The notes beneath the pieces are model-generated. The model made no database searches, had not been told where the DNA came from, and saw nothing but the letters and a program-made list of their open reading frames with translations. Below, one piece after another: positions 51,327-60,950 of a DNA stretch of 64,000 nt (positions are counted from its first letter, which is position 1; every line of letters begins with the position of its first letter). The stretch covers positions 186,001 through 250,000 of the forward strand of contig JACJYE010000008.1 of assembly GCA_020636255.1 (NCBI GenBank). The letters run 5' to 3'. Made by a program: the position numbers and the translations under genes. The DNA comes from Lewinellaceae bacterium (lineage in GTDB: Bacteria; Bacteroidota; Bacteroidia; Chitinophagales; Saprospiraceae).

Positions 51327-53111
51327 TTACATCTCGTCAGAAATGATCTGATTGACCTCCTCCTGCGTCAATGCTTTGTTAAACAGGCGAAGTTCATCCA
51401 TATAGCTGAGGTCCGAGAAGTGGCTCCAGCCCGTAAAGTGGGGAGCGCCCGACATGATGGAGATCGAGTCGCAGTCGTCCCAGGAGATACCGTTGAAGGC
51501 ATTCTGAGAGGCGACTACGCCATTGATATAGACCACGCACTCCGTTCCCGAAATAGTGAAAGCGAAGTGGGTCCATTCGCCGGTATCTCCCTGCACGTCG
51601 GCATTGGAGCCGCCGTCGAACCAGGTATCAGCTGTGCCGTCGCCGGCGTTGAGCTTAAAGCGCTGTAAACCGCCGGCGTTTTCCCGGAAGAAGCGGAAGC
51701 CGCTGGTGCGAACATTCTCCGCACCGGGGTTGGCCGGGTCGGGTGGGCCGATGACCAATATGCCTGCCCGGTCGGGCGTAGCATTGATCTTCATCCAGAA
51801 TGCTGCGCTGAACTCATTGCCCTTCAGCCCGTCGATCGGGAAGGTAAGATAGGAATCGGCAGCGCCGGCATAGGCGTTACCGCCAACTTTCCCTTCACCG
51901 GCAAAACCGGGGGCGCCGACGGCCGTCAACATCTGGCCGCTCACCAAGTCTTTGAAAGCACCACCGTCAAAGCCCATATAGAAAGTTTCGCCGTCGTACT
52001 TCGGCGTATAACCGCCGCCGCCCGATTCCGTAGCGATGATGCCCTGGATCTCAGACTGGGACAGCCCGCGGTTGAAGATCCGCAGTTCGTCCATGTAGCT
52101 TCGGTCTGAGAAGTGGCTCCAGCCCGTGAAGCGCGGAGCGCCCGACATGATGGAAAGGATATCGCAGCCCGTCCAGTCAATACCTGTGATCGCTCCTTCC
52201 GAAACCACCTGCCCATCGATATAAACAGCTGCATGGCCGGCGGTAATGCTAAAGGCGAAGTGGTGCCATTCGTCGGTGTCGGGAATGACATCTGCATTGT
52301 CGCCGCCGTCGAACCAGCTATCGGCGGTACCATTGCCGACATTCAGCTTGAAGCGCTGTTCTCCGCCGGCATTCTCGCGGAAGAAGCGGAAACCGCTGAC
52401 CCTGTTGTTGGGGGCCGTCGGGTTGGCTGCATCGGGCGGGCCGATGACCAGGACGCCAGCCCGGTCGGGCGTAGCGTTGACCTTCATCCAGAAAACGGCG
52501 CTGATCTCATTGCCCAACAGGCCATCAGTCGGGAGGGTCAGGTATGCATCGGCAGCTCCCTTATAGGCATCGAGGCCAACGACGCTCTCGCCGGCAAAAC
52601 CGGGCGTACCGACCACTGTCGGCTGGCGGATGCCCACCAGGTCGATGAAATCGCCATCGAACGGCATGTAGAGTACTTCACCGGCATAAAGCGGCGTGTA
52701 GGCCGGCTCTTTGGTGAAATTGACGGTAGCAGAGCCTGTTTTACCATTCTTATCCTTTGCCGTAACGGTAATGGTATGCGCACCGTCGGACACCTGGTCA
52801 TAAGTATAATTGCCCACATAGCGGCGATAATCGAGGAAGTCCGTGTATTTGGCGATCTGCGTGCCGTCATAATCGATGGCGACTTCCGCCAGCTCGATGT
52901 CGTCTGTAGCCTCAAACTTAATGTTTACCGAGGTAACAGCCTCCAGCACCTGGATAACGGAACCTTCGAGCGGGAAGGATATATCAACCACCGGGCTATC
53001 CTGGTCGGGCCCCGGGTCGACGTAGGAGATGGAGTCGATACCATCCCGGTTACAGGCCAGGGTGAGGCCCGCCATCAGAAGAAATAAGAAAAATTTATTT
53101 ATGATTTTCAT
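51327..53111 (-). CDS. Surface glycan-binding lipoprotein with duplicated LamG-like domains
   Basis: The 594-residue lipoprotein (MKIINKFFLFLLMAGLTLAC, Cys20) has an Ig-like domain (38-132) followed by two copies of a LamG/concanavalin-like domain (138-366 and 368-594). The copies share nearly identical stretches such as 'FWMK-NATPDRAG-LVIGPPD', 'GFRFFRENAGG' and 'SIMSGAP-FTGWSHFSD-SYMDELR'. The gene follows susD by 54 bp and occupies the place of surface glycan-binding proteins in Bacteroidota loci. No catalytic motif is seen. Confidence 0.85.
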   Translation of the reverse strand: MKIINKFFLFLLMAGLTLACNRDGIDSISYVDPGPDQDSPVVDISFPLEGSVIQVLEAVTSVNIKFEATDDIELAEVAIDYDGTQIAKYTDFLDYRRYVGNYTYDQVSDGAHTITVTAKDKNGKTGSATVNFTKEPAYTPLYAGEVLYMPFDGDFIDLVGIRQPTVVGTPGFAGESVVGLDAYKGAADAYLTLPTDGLLGNEISAVFWMKVNATPDRAGVLVIGPPDAANPTAPNNRVSGFRFFRENAGGEQRFKLNVGNGTADSWFDGGDNADVIPDTDEWHHFAFSITAGHAAVYIDGQVVSEGAITGIDWTGCDILSIMSGAPRFTGWSHFSDRSYMDELRIFNRGLSQSEIQGIIATESGGGGYTPKYDGETFYMGFDGGAFKDLVSGQMLTAVGAPGFAGEGKVGGNAYAGAADSYLTFPIDGLKGNEFSAAFWMKINATPDRAGILVIGPPDPANPGAENVRTSGFRFFRENAGGLQRFKLNAGDGTADTWFDGGSNADVQGDTGEWTHFAFTISGTECVVYINGVVASQNAFNGISWDDCDSISIMSGAPHFTGWSHFSDLSYMDELRLFNKALTQEEVNQIISDEM

Positions 53112-53165
53112 TGTCTTACAGTTTAAAGTTAATGGCATAATTCAAACAAGCGCCTGAATTCCGCA

Positions 53166-54695
53166 TTAGGGGTTCTTCAGGATCGGCAGCTGATCGACCT
53201 GGTTCTGTGGGTACGGCAGGAAGATCTTGTCGGTAGTGAATGTGCGGCCGTCATAGCTGAGCTCATCGTACTTCTGCCAGCGGACCAGGTCGTAATAACG
53301 AACGCCCCATTCCGTAGCCAGCTCGGCGAATTTTTCGTCGATCACATTTTGCAGGGTTACGCCTGTGATGGTAGGCATACCCGCGCGGGCACGAACCAGG
53401 TTCACCGCCTGGTCAGCAGAGATAGCTGAGCTGGAGGCGCCCTGCAGGATAGCTTCGGCGTGCATCAGCAGGATCTCGGCGTAGCGGATACAGGTATAGT
53501 TCTTGTTAGCGCCGTAATCGGTGCGGCCCGGCGTGACCTGGTTGGACGGCAGGTAAAACTTGCCGCTGGCGAACTTGGCGCGGGCGTAGTCCTTGAAAAC
53601 GTCCCCGTCGCGGGTGGTGTTGGAAACGAAGTCCGGCAGAACCGCATATTTGGGGTCCTGCTTAAGTTCGTTGATACCGCGGTCGGTAAAGAGCACCGTC
53701 GTTTCCAGGCGAACCGTTTCACTGCGGTCAAGCATGAACTTGATGAACTTGAAGCTCGGCTCGAAGAAGCCCCAGCCGCCGCTGATGCCTGCGACAGCCG
53801 GCGTCCAGCTCTGCGGGCCGTAGAAGGCGAACAGGTGGAAATTGGAAGCGCCTGAGCCTTGGCCGTAATCAGAATATTGCAGTTCGAGGATGTTCTCCCG
53901 GTTCAGCTTGCCTTGCAGCTTGAACAGCTCGTAGAAATCCGGTTCCAGTTGGTAAGCGCCGGAATTGATGATCTCCGAAGTGGCAGCGGCCACGGCCTGG
54001 TAGTTGCCGAGTTCCTGTTCGGCCATAGCTTTTATAGCCAGGGCGGTATAACGGTTCACGCCACCGGGAACATCCGTGCGGTCAGCGGGGTGTACGGTCG
54101 AAAGGTCCGGAATAGCCGCGTCCATCTGATCCACGATATACTGCATCACCTCATCCTTGGACGACAGGTCAGCCACCAGCAGGTCGGCAGGGTCGCTGCT
54201 TTTGGGGATCAGCATAGCGCCCCATACGCGCGACAGGTGGAAGAGCAGGAAGGCGTTGAGCGTATTCACTTCCGCGATGTACTGGTCGGCCAGTGCAGCA
54301 GAAGCACCGGCTTCGCGGTAGCGCTCGATCTGTTCGATAGCCGTTTTACCGGTGTAGATATCGTTGAAGTTCAGTTGCCACAACGAGTTGTACATCCAGT
54401 AATCCTTATTGTAAACATAATGGTCCGTAGCATCGAAATCCTGCTGGTCACCCAATCCACCGGCGTTTACATCATCACCACGTACAGCAATGAGGGGAAT
54501 GGTTTCCCAACCGCGGGAGTAGAATTCGGCGTACGCGCCGATCAGCGGCAGTACCATATTATCGGAGATACTGTAATCGATCTCTTCGTTGAACGTTCGG
54601 TTCAAGGCCAGCTCGTCCAGGTTTTTTTCGCAGGACAGCAGTACTAGCAAGAGTAAAGCTATAAAGCCGAAACTATATTTATTTAAGATCTTCAT
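53166..54695 (-). CDS. susD-like: SusD/RagB family outer-membrane lipoprotein
   Basis: The 509-residue lipoprotein (MKILNKYSFGFIALLLLVLLSCEKN, Cys22) has the TPR-rich SusD fold. 'YIAEVNTLNAFLLFHLSRVWGAML' is in the N-terminal helices, and 'VPGGVNRYTALAIKAMAEQELGNYQAVAAATSEII' contains the RagB signature. The C-terminal half carries 'NYTCIRYAEILLMHAEAIL' and 'VIDEKFAELATEWGVRYYDLVRW'. It caps the SusC channel and captures oligosaccharides. It lies 26 bp downstream of susC. Confidence 0.96.
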   Translation of the reverse strand: MKILNKYSFGFIALLLLVLLSCEKNLDELALNRTFNEEIDYSISDNMVLPLIGAYAEFYSRGWETIPLIAVRGDDVNAGGLGDQQDFDATDHYVYNKDYWMYNSLWQLNFNDIYTGKTAIEQIERYREAGASAALADQYIAEVNTLNAFLLFHLSRVWGAMLIPKSSDPADLLVADLSSKDEVMQYIVDQMDAAIPDLSTVHPADRTDVPGGVNRYTALAIKAMAEQELGNYQAVAAATSEIINSGAYQLEPDFYELFKLQGKLNRENILELQYSDYGQGSGASNFHLFAFYGPQSWTPAVAGISGGWGFFEPSFKFIKFMLDRSETVRLETTVLFTDRGINELKQDPKYAVLPDFVSNTTRDGDVFKDYARAKFASGKFYLPSNQVTPGRTDYGANKNYTCIRYAEILLMHAEAILQGASSSAISADQAVNLVRARAGMPTITGVTLQNVIDEKFAELATEWGVRYYDLVRWQKYDELSYDGRTFTTDKIFLPYPQNQVDQLPILKNP

Positions 54696-54721
54696 CTGAA
54701 TTATATTTTAAGCGTTTGCGA

Positions 54722-57700
54722 TTAAAACTTCACATTTAACCCAAGCGTATAAACGGCAGGGATCGGATAGGTCTGGCGGTCGATACCGTCGGGGATCTCA
54801 GCTGTGAAGCCGACATAGTCGAATACGGTCAGCGGGCGGTCGGCGGTGAAGGATATCCGGATATCCGGAGCACCGGCGCCAAAAATTTTCTCCCCATCGA
54901 GGTTGTAGGCCAGCTGTACGTTCTGGAGGCGCCAGAAAGCACCGTCCTCTACCCAGAAATCGCTGAGCTTCTGGTTCCACCCTTTACGGATACCTTTGCT
55001 GGACGGATAGCTGTTCGTAGTGCCTTCACCATGCCAGCGGTTCGTAGCCAGGTCGGCATCCATATTGGTGTCGTTGGTCCAGATCACCTCGCCGCGGCGG
55101 CGGTTCAGGATCTTGTTGCCGGATTGGCCAAAGATGTTTGCCGTCAGGTCGAAGCCCATAAAGCTGATCCCCAGGTTTGCACCATACATGAGGTTCGGCA
55201 GGTAGGAACCCAATACGACGCGGTCATCGTCGTCGATCGTGCCGTCGCCATTCTGGTCTACATATTTGAAGTCGCCAGGTTCCAGGCCATTCTCTACGGC
55301 AACGGGGTCGGCGTCGATCTCAGCCTGGTTCTGGTATACACCGGCGATCTCGCGGCCATAGAAAGCCAGCAGCGGTTCGCCTACGATGGAGCGCTGACGG
55401 AATTCCGCCATACCGCCATCGATGTGAGGTTGGCCGTACAGGTCGATCACCTCATTCTTCAGGGTGGTGATGTTGCCGCCAATGCTATAGCTCAGGCCGA
55501 AGGAAGTGCTGTTGGTCCAGTTCAGGGCCAGCTCAAGGCCGGAATTGCGGATCACGCCCACGTTCCTGAGCACCGTACCGCCGACAGCCGGGATATTCAC
55601 GTAGATCGCGGCATTCTTGGTGTCGCGGGTATAATAGTCGGCATCCAAAGACAAGCGGTTGCGCATGAATTCAGCAGTTAGGCCGAAGTTGGTCTCTTCC
55701 ACGACTTCCCAGCGCAGGGCGGAGAAAGTATTGGAAGTCTTGGTGCCACTGTACTGAACGTCACCCAAAGAGGTCGTTATGACAGAAGTGGTCGTAGCGC
55801 CGTCACTGGCCTGGATGCGGTCGTTGCCCAGTTCACCCCAGCTGGCGCGGAACTTCAGGTAATCGACAGCGTTTACGTCGAAGAACTTCTCCTGAGAGAG
55901 CACCCAACCCACGCCGATGGTAGGGAAGTAACCCCATTTTTCCTGGTACTTATTGCTGCCGTCAGCGCGATAGGTACCGTAAACCAGGTATTTGTTGTCG
56001 AAGTTGTACGCCACCCGGCCAAAGTAAGAAATACCGTAGTAACGGCGGCCGTCATCACCGACATTCCCGCGGTCGGTATCCAGGGTTTCGGCCTGGTCGA
56101 TGAACCATGCAGCTTCCTGGTCGGTCGGGAAGTTCAGGGCCCGTACTTTCAGTTGGTCATAGGCTTCATCGCGATAAGAGCTACCCACCATGGCCGTCAG
56201 GTTGTGCTTGCCATAGCTGTCCTGATAGGTCAGGATATTATCCCATATCTGGTTGAAGTACGTCTGCGTATTCTTGGAGATCACAGAATTCTCGCGCTGG
56301 AAGTTGTTGCTCATGTAGTACGGGAAGTCCAGCTGGCGTTCGTTGATGCTCGTAAATGCGCTGTTGTAGGAAGATTTGAAGTCCAGTTTATCCGGTAGTA
56401 AGTTGAACTGGACGTAGAAGTTGCCCAGCAGCTTGCGGATCTTAAGCTGGTTCTCGTTGAATTCGGTTTGTGCCAGCGGGTTCTGGCCACCACGATAGCC
56501 GAGGTCTGTCGCATCCGACAGTTGCAGCGGCCAGGCGTCGGTATTCCTTTCATCGTATACCGGCATGATGGGCACTGCATAATAGGCGCTGAACCAGGCG
56601 CCGTCTTCGGGAGCATAACGCGTACCATTGCTGATGATCGCATTACCACCGATAGTGAACCAGTCGGTGGCCTTGAAGTCGACTTTCGACCGCAGGTTGA
56701 AGCGCTCGTATTCGTTCTTCATATTCAGGATACCTTCCTGGGCGAAATAGCTGGTACCGACGGAGTAAGCCGCTTTGCTGCCGCCGCCAGATACGTTGAT
56801 GCTGTGGTTCATGATCGGCGCATTGCGCAGGATAGCGTCGTACCAATCCGTATTCACATCCGGCACGTTAGGGTTGATCCGGCTGCGGCCATAGCGCTGC
56901 ATGGCATTCTGGATAAAGGAGATATCCGCTTCAGAGCCGGATTCCAGGGCCATATTCGTAAACTGTTCGGCGTTGGCCATCTTCAGCACGTTCTGGGCCA
57001 TCTGCACACCATAATAACCGTCATACGTGATCTGTGCCGGCAATTCGTATCCGCCGGACTTCGTTTCGATCAGCACGACGCCGTTGGCGGCGCGTACGCC
57101 GTAGATCGCGGCAGCTGAAGCATCCTTGAGGACGGAGATAGACTTAATGTCGTTATTGTTCAGAAAGTCGATGTTATCGAAGAACATACCGTCCACCACG
57201 TAGAGGGGGGCTTCGTTATTGCTTCCGGGATAAGACCCCACACCGCGTATCCGCACGGTAGGCGCCGCGCCCGGAGAACCTGCACTGACGACCTGTAGCC
57301 CGGCCACTTTGCCCTGCATGGCCTGCATGGGCTGGCCCGAAGGCGTTTTAGCGATCTCATCGGATTTGATCGTGACAATGGAAGAGGTCAGGTCCTTCGA
57401 TTTCTGCGTACCGTAACCCACAACAACCACTTCATCCAGCAGCTCATAGCTCAGGCCGAGCTGTAGGTCCAGTGTTGTAGCTGTGCCTAAAACATAAGTC
57501 AGGCCTTCGTAACCCGTGTAGGACACCACGATCGTATCTCCTACATAAGCCCTTAGCTCGAAGCGTCCGTCATAGTCGGTAATGGTCCCGGATGCGTCCC
57601 TCTTGTTAAGGATGTTGACGCCGATCAGAGGTTCGCCTCCTTTCTCGGTAACCACCCCGGTATAGGTCGTAACCTGTGCCTGGGCGGCTCCCCATCCAAG

Positions 57701-57742
57701 AAGGCATAAGGGGATCAGAAGTAGTTTGGTAAAAAGTTTCAT
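54722..57742 (-). CDS. susC-like: SusC/RagA TonB-dependent transporter
   Basis: The 1006-residue outer-membrane protein begins with a signal peptide, then a carboxypeptidase-like regulatory domain (residues 24-95). The TonB-box region 'LLDEVVVVGYGTQKSKD' (about 101-117), the plug ('GKVAGLQVVSAGSPGAAPTVRIRGVGSYPGSNNEAPLYVVDGM') and a 22-strand barrel follow. It ends 'YPIPAVYTLGLNVKF' with the terminal Phe needed for barrel insertion. It imports oligosaccharides with SusD. No FecR/sigma pair is adjacent; the regulator beside it is of the sensor-LuxR type. Confidence 0.97.
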   Translation of the reverse strand: MKLFTKLLLIPLCLLGWGAAQAQVTTYTGVVTEKGGEPLIGVNILNKRDASGTITDYDGRFELRAYVGDTIVVSYTGYEGLTYVLGTATTLDLQLGLSYELLDEVVVVGYGTQKSKDLTSSIVTIKSDEIAKTPSGQPMQAMQGKVAGLQVVSAGSPGAAPTVRIRGVGSYPGSNNEAPLYVVDGMFFDNIDFLNNNDIKSISVLKDASAAAIYGVRAANGVVLIETKSGGYELPAQITYDGYYGVQMAQNVLKMANAEQFTNMALESGSEADISFIQNAMQRYGRSRINPNVPDVNTDWYDAILRNAPIMNHSINVSGGGSKAAYSVGTSYFAQEGILNMKNEYERFNLRSKVDFKATDWFTIGGNAIISNGTRYAPEDGAWFSAYYAVPIMPVYDERNTDAWPLQLSDATDLGYRGGQNPLAQTEFNENQLKIRKLLGNFYVQFNLLPDKLDFKSSYNSAFTSINERQLDFPYYMSNNFQRENSVISKNTQTYFNQIWDNILTYQDSYGKHNLTAMVGSSYRDEAYDQLKVRALNFPTDQEAAWFIDQAETLDTDRGNVGDDGRRYYGISYFGRVAYNFDNKYLVYGTYRADGSNKYQEKWGYFPTIGVGWVLSQEKFFDVNAVDYLKFRASWGELGNDRIQASDGATTTSVITTSLGDVQYSGTKTSNTFSALRWEVVEETNFGLTAEFMRNRLSLDADYYTRDTKNAAIYVNIPAVGGTVLRNVGVIRNSGLELALNWTNSTSFGLSYSIGGNITTLKNEVIDLYGQPHIDGGMAEFRQRSIVGEPLLAFYGREIAGVYQNQAEIDADPVAVENGLEPGDFKYVDQNGDGTIDDDDRVVLGSYLPNLMYGANLGISFMGFDLTANIFGQSGNKILNRRRGEVIWTNDTNMDADLATNRWHGEGTTNSYPSSKGIRKGWNQKLSDFWVEDGAFWRLQNVQLAYNLDGEKIFGAGAPDIRISFTADRPLTVFDYVGFTAEIPDGIDRQTYPIPAVYTLGLNVKF

Positions 57743-57900
57743 ATCAAGTTTTGATTTGGTGAGCGTTTAAAATTATAAAATAATAAACCGTTAAGCTCGC
57801 TTTTCATGTTGATTTTGAGGTGTAACAATATGAGGCTTTTCAAAAACCTGGCATAAAAAAAGACCTCACTATTACTACGCCATTGATAAAAATCATTGTG
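57743..57900 (-). promoter_or_regulatory. susC leader region
   Basis: The 158 bp between the regulator stop and the susC start are AT-rich. They hold TATAATTTTA (minus strand, near 57770) as the best -7-like text. No confident -33 partner or hairpin terminator was found. A binding site for the regulator is expected here but not identified. Confidence 0.3.
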
Positions 57901-60666
57901 CTAGTACAGCATCATGACCTCAGTAAGGTTTACATCGGCAGGCAGGCCCATTTTTTTGCGCAGGCGGTAGCGCTTGTTTTCCACACCGCGTACAGAGATG
58001 TTAAGCAGAGGGGCAATTTCCTTGGAAGACAGGTTCATTTTCAGGTAGGCGGCCAGGCGGAGGTCGCCGGGGGTGAGTTCGGGGTATTCTTCCAGCAAGC
58101 GCTTGAAAAAGGCCTCGTGCACCTGGTTGAAATTCGCCTCTAACACCTCCCAGTCGTGCTCGCTGGTGATATGGCCGTCGATCAGTTTGGAAAGCTGGTT
58201 GACATGGCGGGCCTGCCTCTTATCGGTAACCTGCGTGCGCAGCACCTGGAGCTCTTCCTTGATCTGCATCAGGATCTCATTCTTACGGATAAGGCTGGCC
58301 GTCGAGTTGGACAATTCCCGGCTTTTGTTGACAATATCGGACTGCAACTGTTCATTGCGCGACTGGATGCGTTGCTGGTGCAACTCCCGCTCGCGCTGAA
58401 GTTCGAGGCTGCGGCGCTGCCGCGCCAGCCGGTACTGGTTCAGGCGTTCCCAGGCAGCTATGGCCGAGGCTGCCAGCAGAAGATAGGCCACCCATACCCA
58501 GCGCGACCGGTACCAGGGCGCCTGAACGGTGAGGTCAAAGGCTGCTATTACATCCGACAGGCTGGACTGTACTTCAAAACGGTAATTGCCAGGCGGAAGA
58601 TTGGCAAACTCCCGAAAAGCAGTGGGCTCCCAGTCCGACCAGCCGTCGGTAAACCCGGATAAGCGGTAGCGGTAGCGGCAGGTGCGGGTATACTGGGGGA
58701 AAGTGTAGTAAAAACGAACCACCGCCCTTCGCCCTGGCGGCACCAGCAGCGGCGCTCCCAGGCCTGCCAGCATAACTTTTTCCTGCCCCAGCACTTCCAC
58801 CCGCGTAATCAGGGGTTTGCCATGTACAGGGTTCAGGGGCAGGGCCTGCCGGCCCAGTAACGCATAACCATCGTCAATACAAAACAGATAGGCCGAGTCA
58901 TTGAGCGGAATGACGGATTCATTGTCAGGGATCATGGCCAAAGGGAGCTCGGCCACAGCCGAATCCTGCCGATACCACACCACACGCCCCGCAAATGCCT
59001 GGAACAGTTCTCCATCCCCCCCCTCGAGGAGCTTATAAGGCTCTTCCGATCCGGGCAGCCCGGGGAAATGGCCGGGCCTGTAGAACCGCTGGCGGCTCTC
59101 GTCCCAGAGGTAGTACTGCTGCCCGCTACGGGCTATTACCTGTCCGTTCAGCTGTTGCACCTCGATGCCATAACCGGAAGGCAGGCCCTCGCCCTTCCCG
59201 AAAGAACGAATGCCGGATACTTCCGTCAGCGCGTCGTCGGGCTGCATGCGGTGCAGGCCGCGGTTGGGGTTGGCGGCCCAAAGCCAGCCGGCCTCGTCCC
59301 AAACCATAGTCCGTACCGGCCCGCCGAACCCATCCAGGCGGCGGTTGAACTGCCAGTATCCACCGGCGCCTTTCTCCAGCACGATAAAGCCGGTATACGT
59401 ACCTTGTAGCAACAACTCCGGATGGCCGGGCGCCCGGATCGTTTTCCATCCTCCCGTGACTTCAGAAACCTTCCTGGCCTGCAGCCCGTCGATCAGGAAG
59501 GTTCCTTCGTTGTGCCCGCACAACAGCTGCCCGTCAATAACCTTCAGTTCCCATGCCTGTCCCTGAGTGCCGTCAATAAGCCGGAACTGCTGCTGCCTGC
59601 CGGAGGGCCAGGGTTTGGCGAATACGCCATGGTTGGCGCCGATATACAGATAGCCCTCGTGCAGTGTGGCCGTATAGACGGTGCCGACCTCGCCGCTCTT
59701 ATCCCTGAAATACGTGAGCGGTTCGCTGAGCACGGCCAGGCTGATGCCTCTGTCGAGCCCCAGCCAGAGGTTGCCGTCACGGCTTTCACAGAGTGCCAGC
59801 ACGGTATTGTCGGGCAGGCCGCCTTCTTTATCGAGGTGGAAACGGAGGCGGCCGTCGGCATCCAGGATATATGCTCCGTCGAGAATGGTGCCCAGGGCCA
59901 GGCCGCCGTTCCCGAGCTTCAGGGCCTTGTTGAGCTGGAAATTCTTCAGCTGCTCATTCAAAGCGTTCTCCCAGCCCGAAAAGCGGCCATCCTGATAGAG
60001 GTACATGCCGTTGCGGTTGGTGCACACCATAAAGCCATCGCCATAGGGCAGGATGTCCATGACCGTCATGGGCGCCAGAAACTCGCTGCCTTCGAGGAAG
60101 GTAAATACTCCGCCCGCCGTCAGCTCGTAGAGGCCCTGCCTGATCGCCGGCAGGATCAGCCGCTCGCCCACCTGCCGCAGATACATGATATTGCCCGGCG
60201 GCAGGATAGCCTGAACCTGCCCGCCCCTGAAGCGATAGATAATGGAAAAGGATTGAAAATAAACCGACTCGCCGGCGATGAGGATATGCCATACCTCTTC
60301 CCGCCCCGCTTTCTCCGCATCGACGCCTTCGCTGAGGGAATGGTACGACAGCCGGCCTTCCGGGTTCCGCTTCCAATAGCCGAATTCTGCGAATCCACCC
60401 GTAAATATGAGCCCCGCCGCATCACAAGCCACCGAACGTACGATCTGCCCATCGGGCAGGGGATACAATGTCCAGCGGCTGCCGTCGTATTCCAGCAGGC
60501 CGGCAGAATTGGCGAAATACATAAACCCGTTGGGCGCCTGAGCAACCATCCAATTCTGGTTCTGCGCCTGATAGGCCGAGGCCGAAAAATTGATCACCCG
60601 CGGTGTTTCTGTAGCGCCCAGCCAAAAGGGTATCCAACTTAGTATTAGCCAAAGGGCTTGTTTCAT
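57901..60666 (-). CDS. Membrane-tethered sensor with LuxR-type HTH (locus regulator)
   Basis: The 921-residue protein has a signal peptide and a long extracytoplasmic sensor of beta-propeller repeats ('YMYFANSAGLLEYDGSRW'-like and 'NLWLGLDRGISLAVLSEP'). A Y_Y_Y domain ('YRYRLSGFTDGWSDWEPTAFREFANLPPGNYRFEV') precedes one transmembrane helix (about 722-740) and a long coiled coil (about 741-850). A LuxR-type HTH ends the chain ('LSSKEIAPLLNISVRGVENKRYRLRKKMG', about 880-910). Unlike hybrid two-component regulators of such loci it has no kinase or receiver. It probably controls the susC operon directly. Confidence 0.88.
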   Translation of the reverse strand: MKQALWLILSWIPFWLGATETPRVINFSASAYQAQNQNWMVAQAPNGFMYFANSAGLLEYDGSRWTLYPLPDGQIVRSVACDAAGLIFTGGFAEFGYWKRNPEGRLSYHSLSEGVDAEKAGREEVWHILIAGESVYFQSFSIIYRFRGGQVQAILPPGNIMYLRQVGERLILPAIRQGLYELTAGGVFTFLEGSEFLAPMTVMDILPYGDGFMVCTNRNGMYLYQDGRFSGWENALNEQLKNFQLNKALKLGNGGLALGTILDGAYILDADGRLRFHLDKEGGLPDNTVLALCESRDGNLWLGLDRGISLAVLSEPLTYFRDKSGEVGTVYTATLHEGYLYIGANHGVFAKPWPSGRQQQFRLIDGTQGQAWELKVIDGQLLCGHNEGTFLIDGLQARKVSEVTGGWKTIRAPGHPELLLQGTYTGFIVLEKGAGGYWQFNRRLDGFGGPVRTMVWDEAGWLWAANPNRGLHRMQPDDALTEVSGIRSFGKGEGLPSGYGIEVQQLNGQVIARSGQQYYLWDESRQRFYRPGHFPGLPGSEEPYKLLEGGDGELFQAFAGRVVWYRQDSAVAELPLAMIPDNESVIPLNDSAYLFCIDDGYALLGRQALPLNPVHGKPLITRVEVLGQEKVMLAGLGAPLLVPPGRRAVVRFYYTFPQYTRTCRYRYRLSGFTDGWSDWEPTAFREFANLPPGNYRFEVQSSLSDVIAAFDLTVQAPWYRSRWVWVAYLLLAASAIAAWERLNQYRLARQRRSLELQRERELHQQRIQSRNEQLQSDIVNKSRELSNSTASLIRKNEILMQIKEELQVLRTQVTDKRQARHVNQLSKLIDGHITSEHDWEVLEANFNQVHEAFFKRLLEEYPELTPGDLRLAAYLKMNLSSKEIAPLLNISVRGVENKRYRLRKKMGLPADVNLTEVMMLY

Positions 60667-60735
60667 GCAATAAAGGCGATCTAGTGATATGGGCTAGAGT
60701 GCAAGTTAAAGCTAAGAAAAAAGGGAAGAAAACAA

Positions 60736-60825
60736 TAACTATCCATAAACGACGCCAGGCGGCCATGCGAATTCCCGGCCCAACCTGAAGTTTGGCCGAA
60801 CATCCCCATGATGTACGATAGTTAC
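60736..60825. mobile_element. Diverged miniature element, copy 3
   Basis: The right end (GGCCGAACATCCCCATGATG then ATAGTTAC) matches the right end of copy 1 (GGCCGTAAATCCCCATGATG...ATAGTTAC) at about 25 of 32 positions. The left end retains TAACTATCCAT. It lies upstream of the regulator, close to its probable promoter. Confidence 0.5.
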
Positions 60826-60950
60826 AAAATAATCGCCTTTCAAACACGGAGGAATGTTGTAACAGAATGCCCATTTAAGCTCTGTTGCCGCTCTCTTTAA
60901 CCTTCAACCTTGATCCTTTTGCTTTGGCCACAGGTTCGTCCACCGGCGCC

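Noticed and set aside
52113..53087. 324-codon plus-strand frame
   Set aside because: It is antisense to the LamG lipoprotein; no support.
57743..57900. Riboswitch in the susC leader
   Set aside because: No conserved aptamer pattern could be recognised and no terminator is visible.
59422..60642. 406-codon plus-strand frame
   Set aside because: It is antisense to the sensor regulator, with no recognisable domain.
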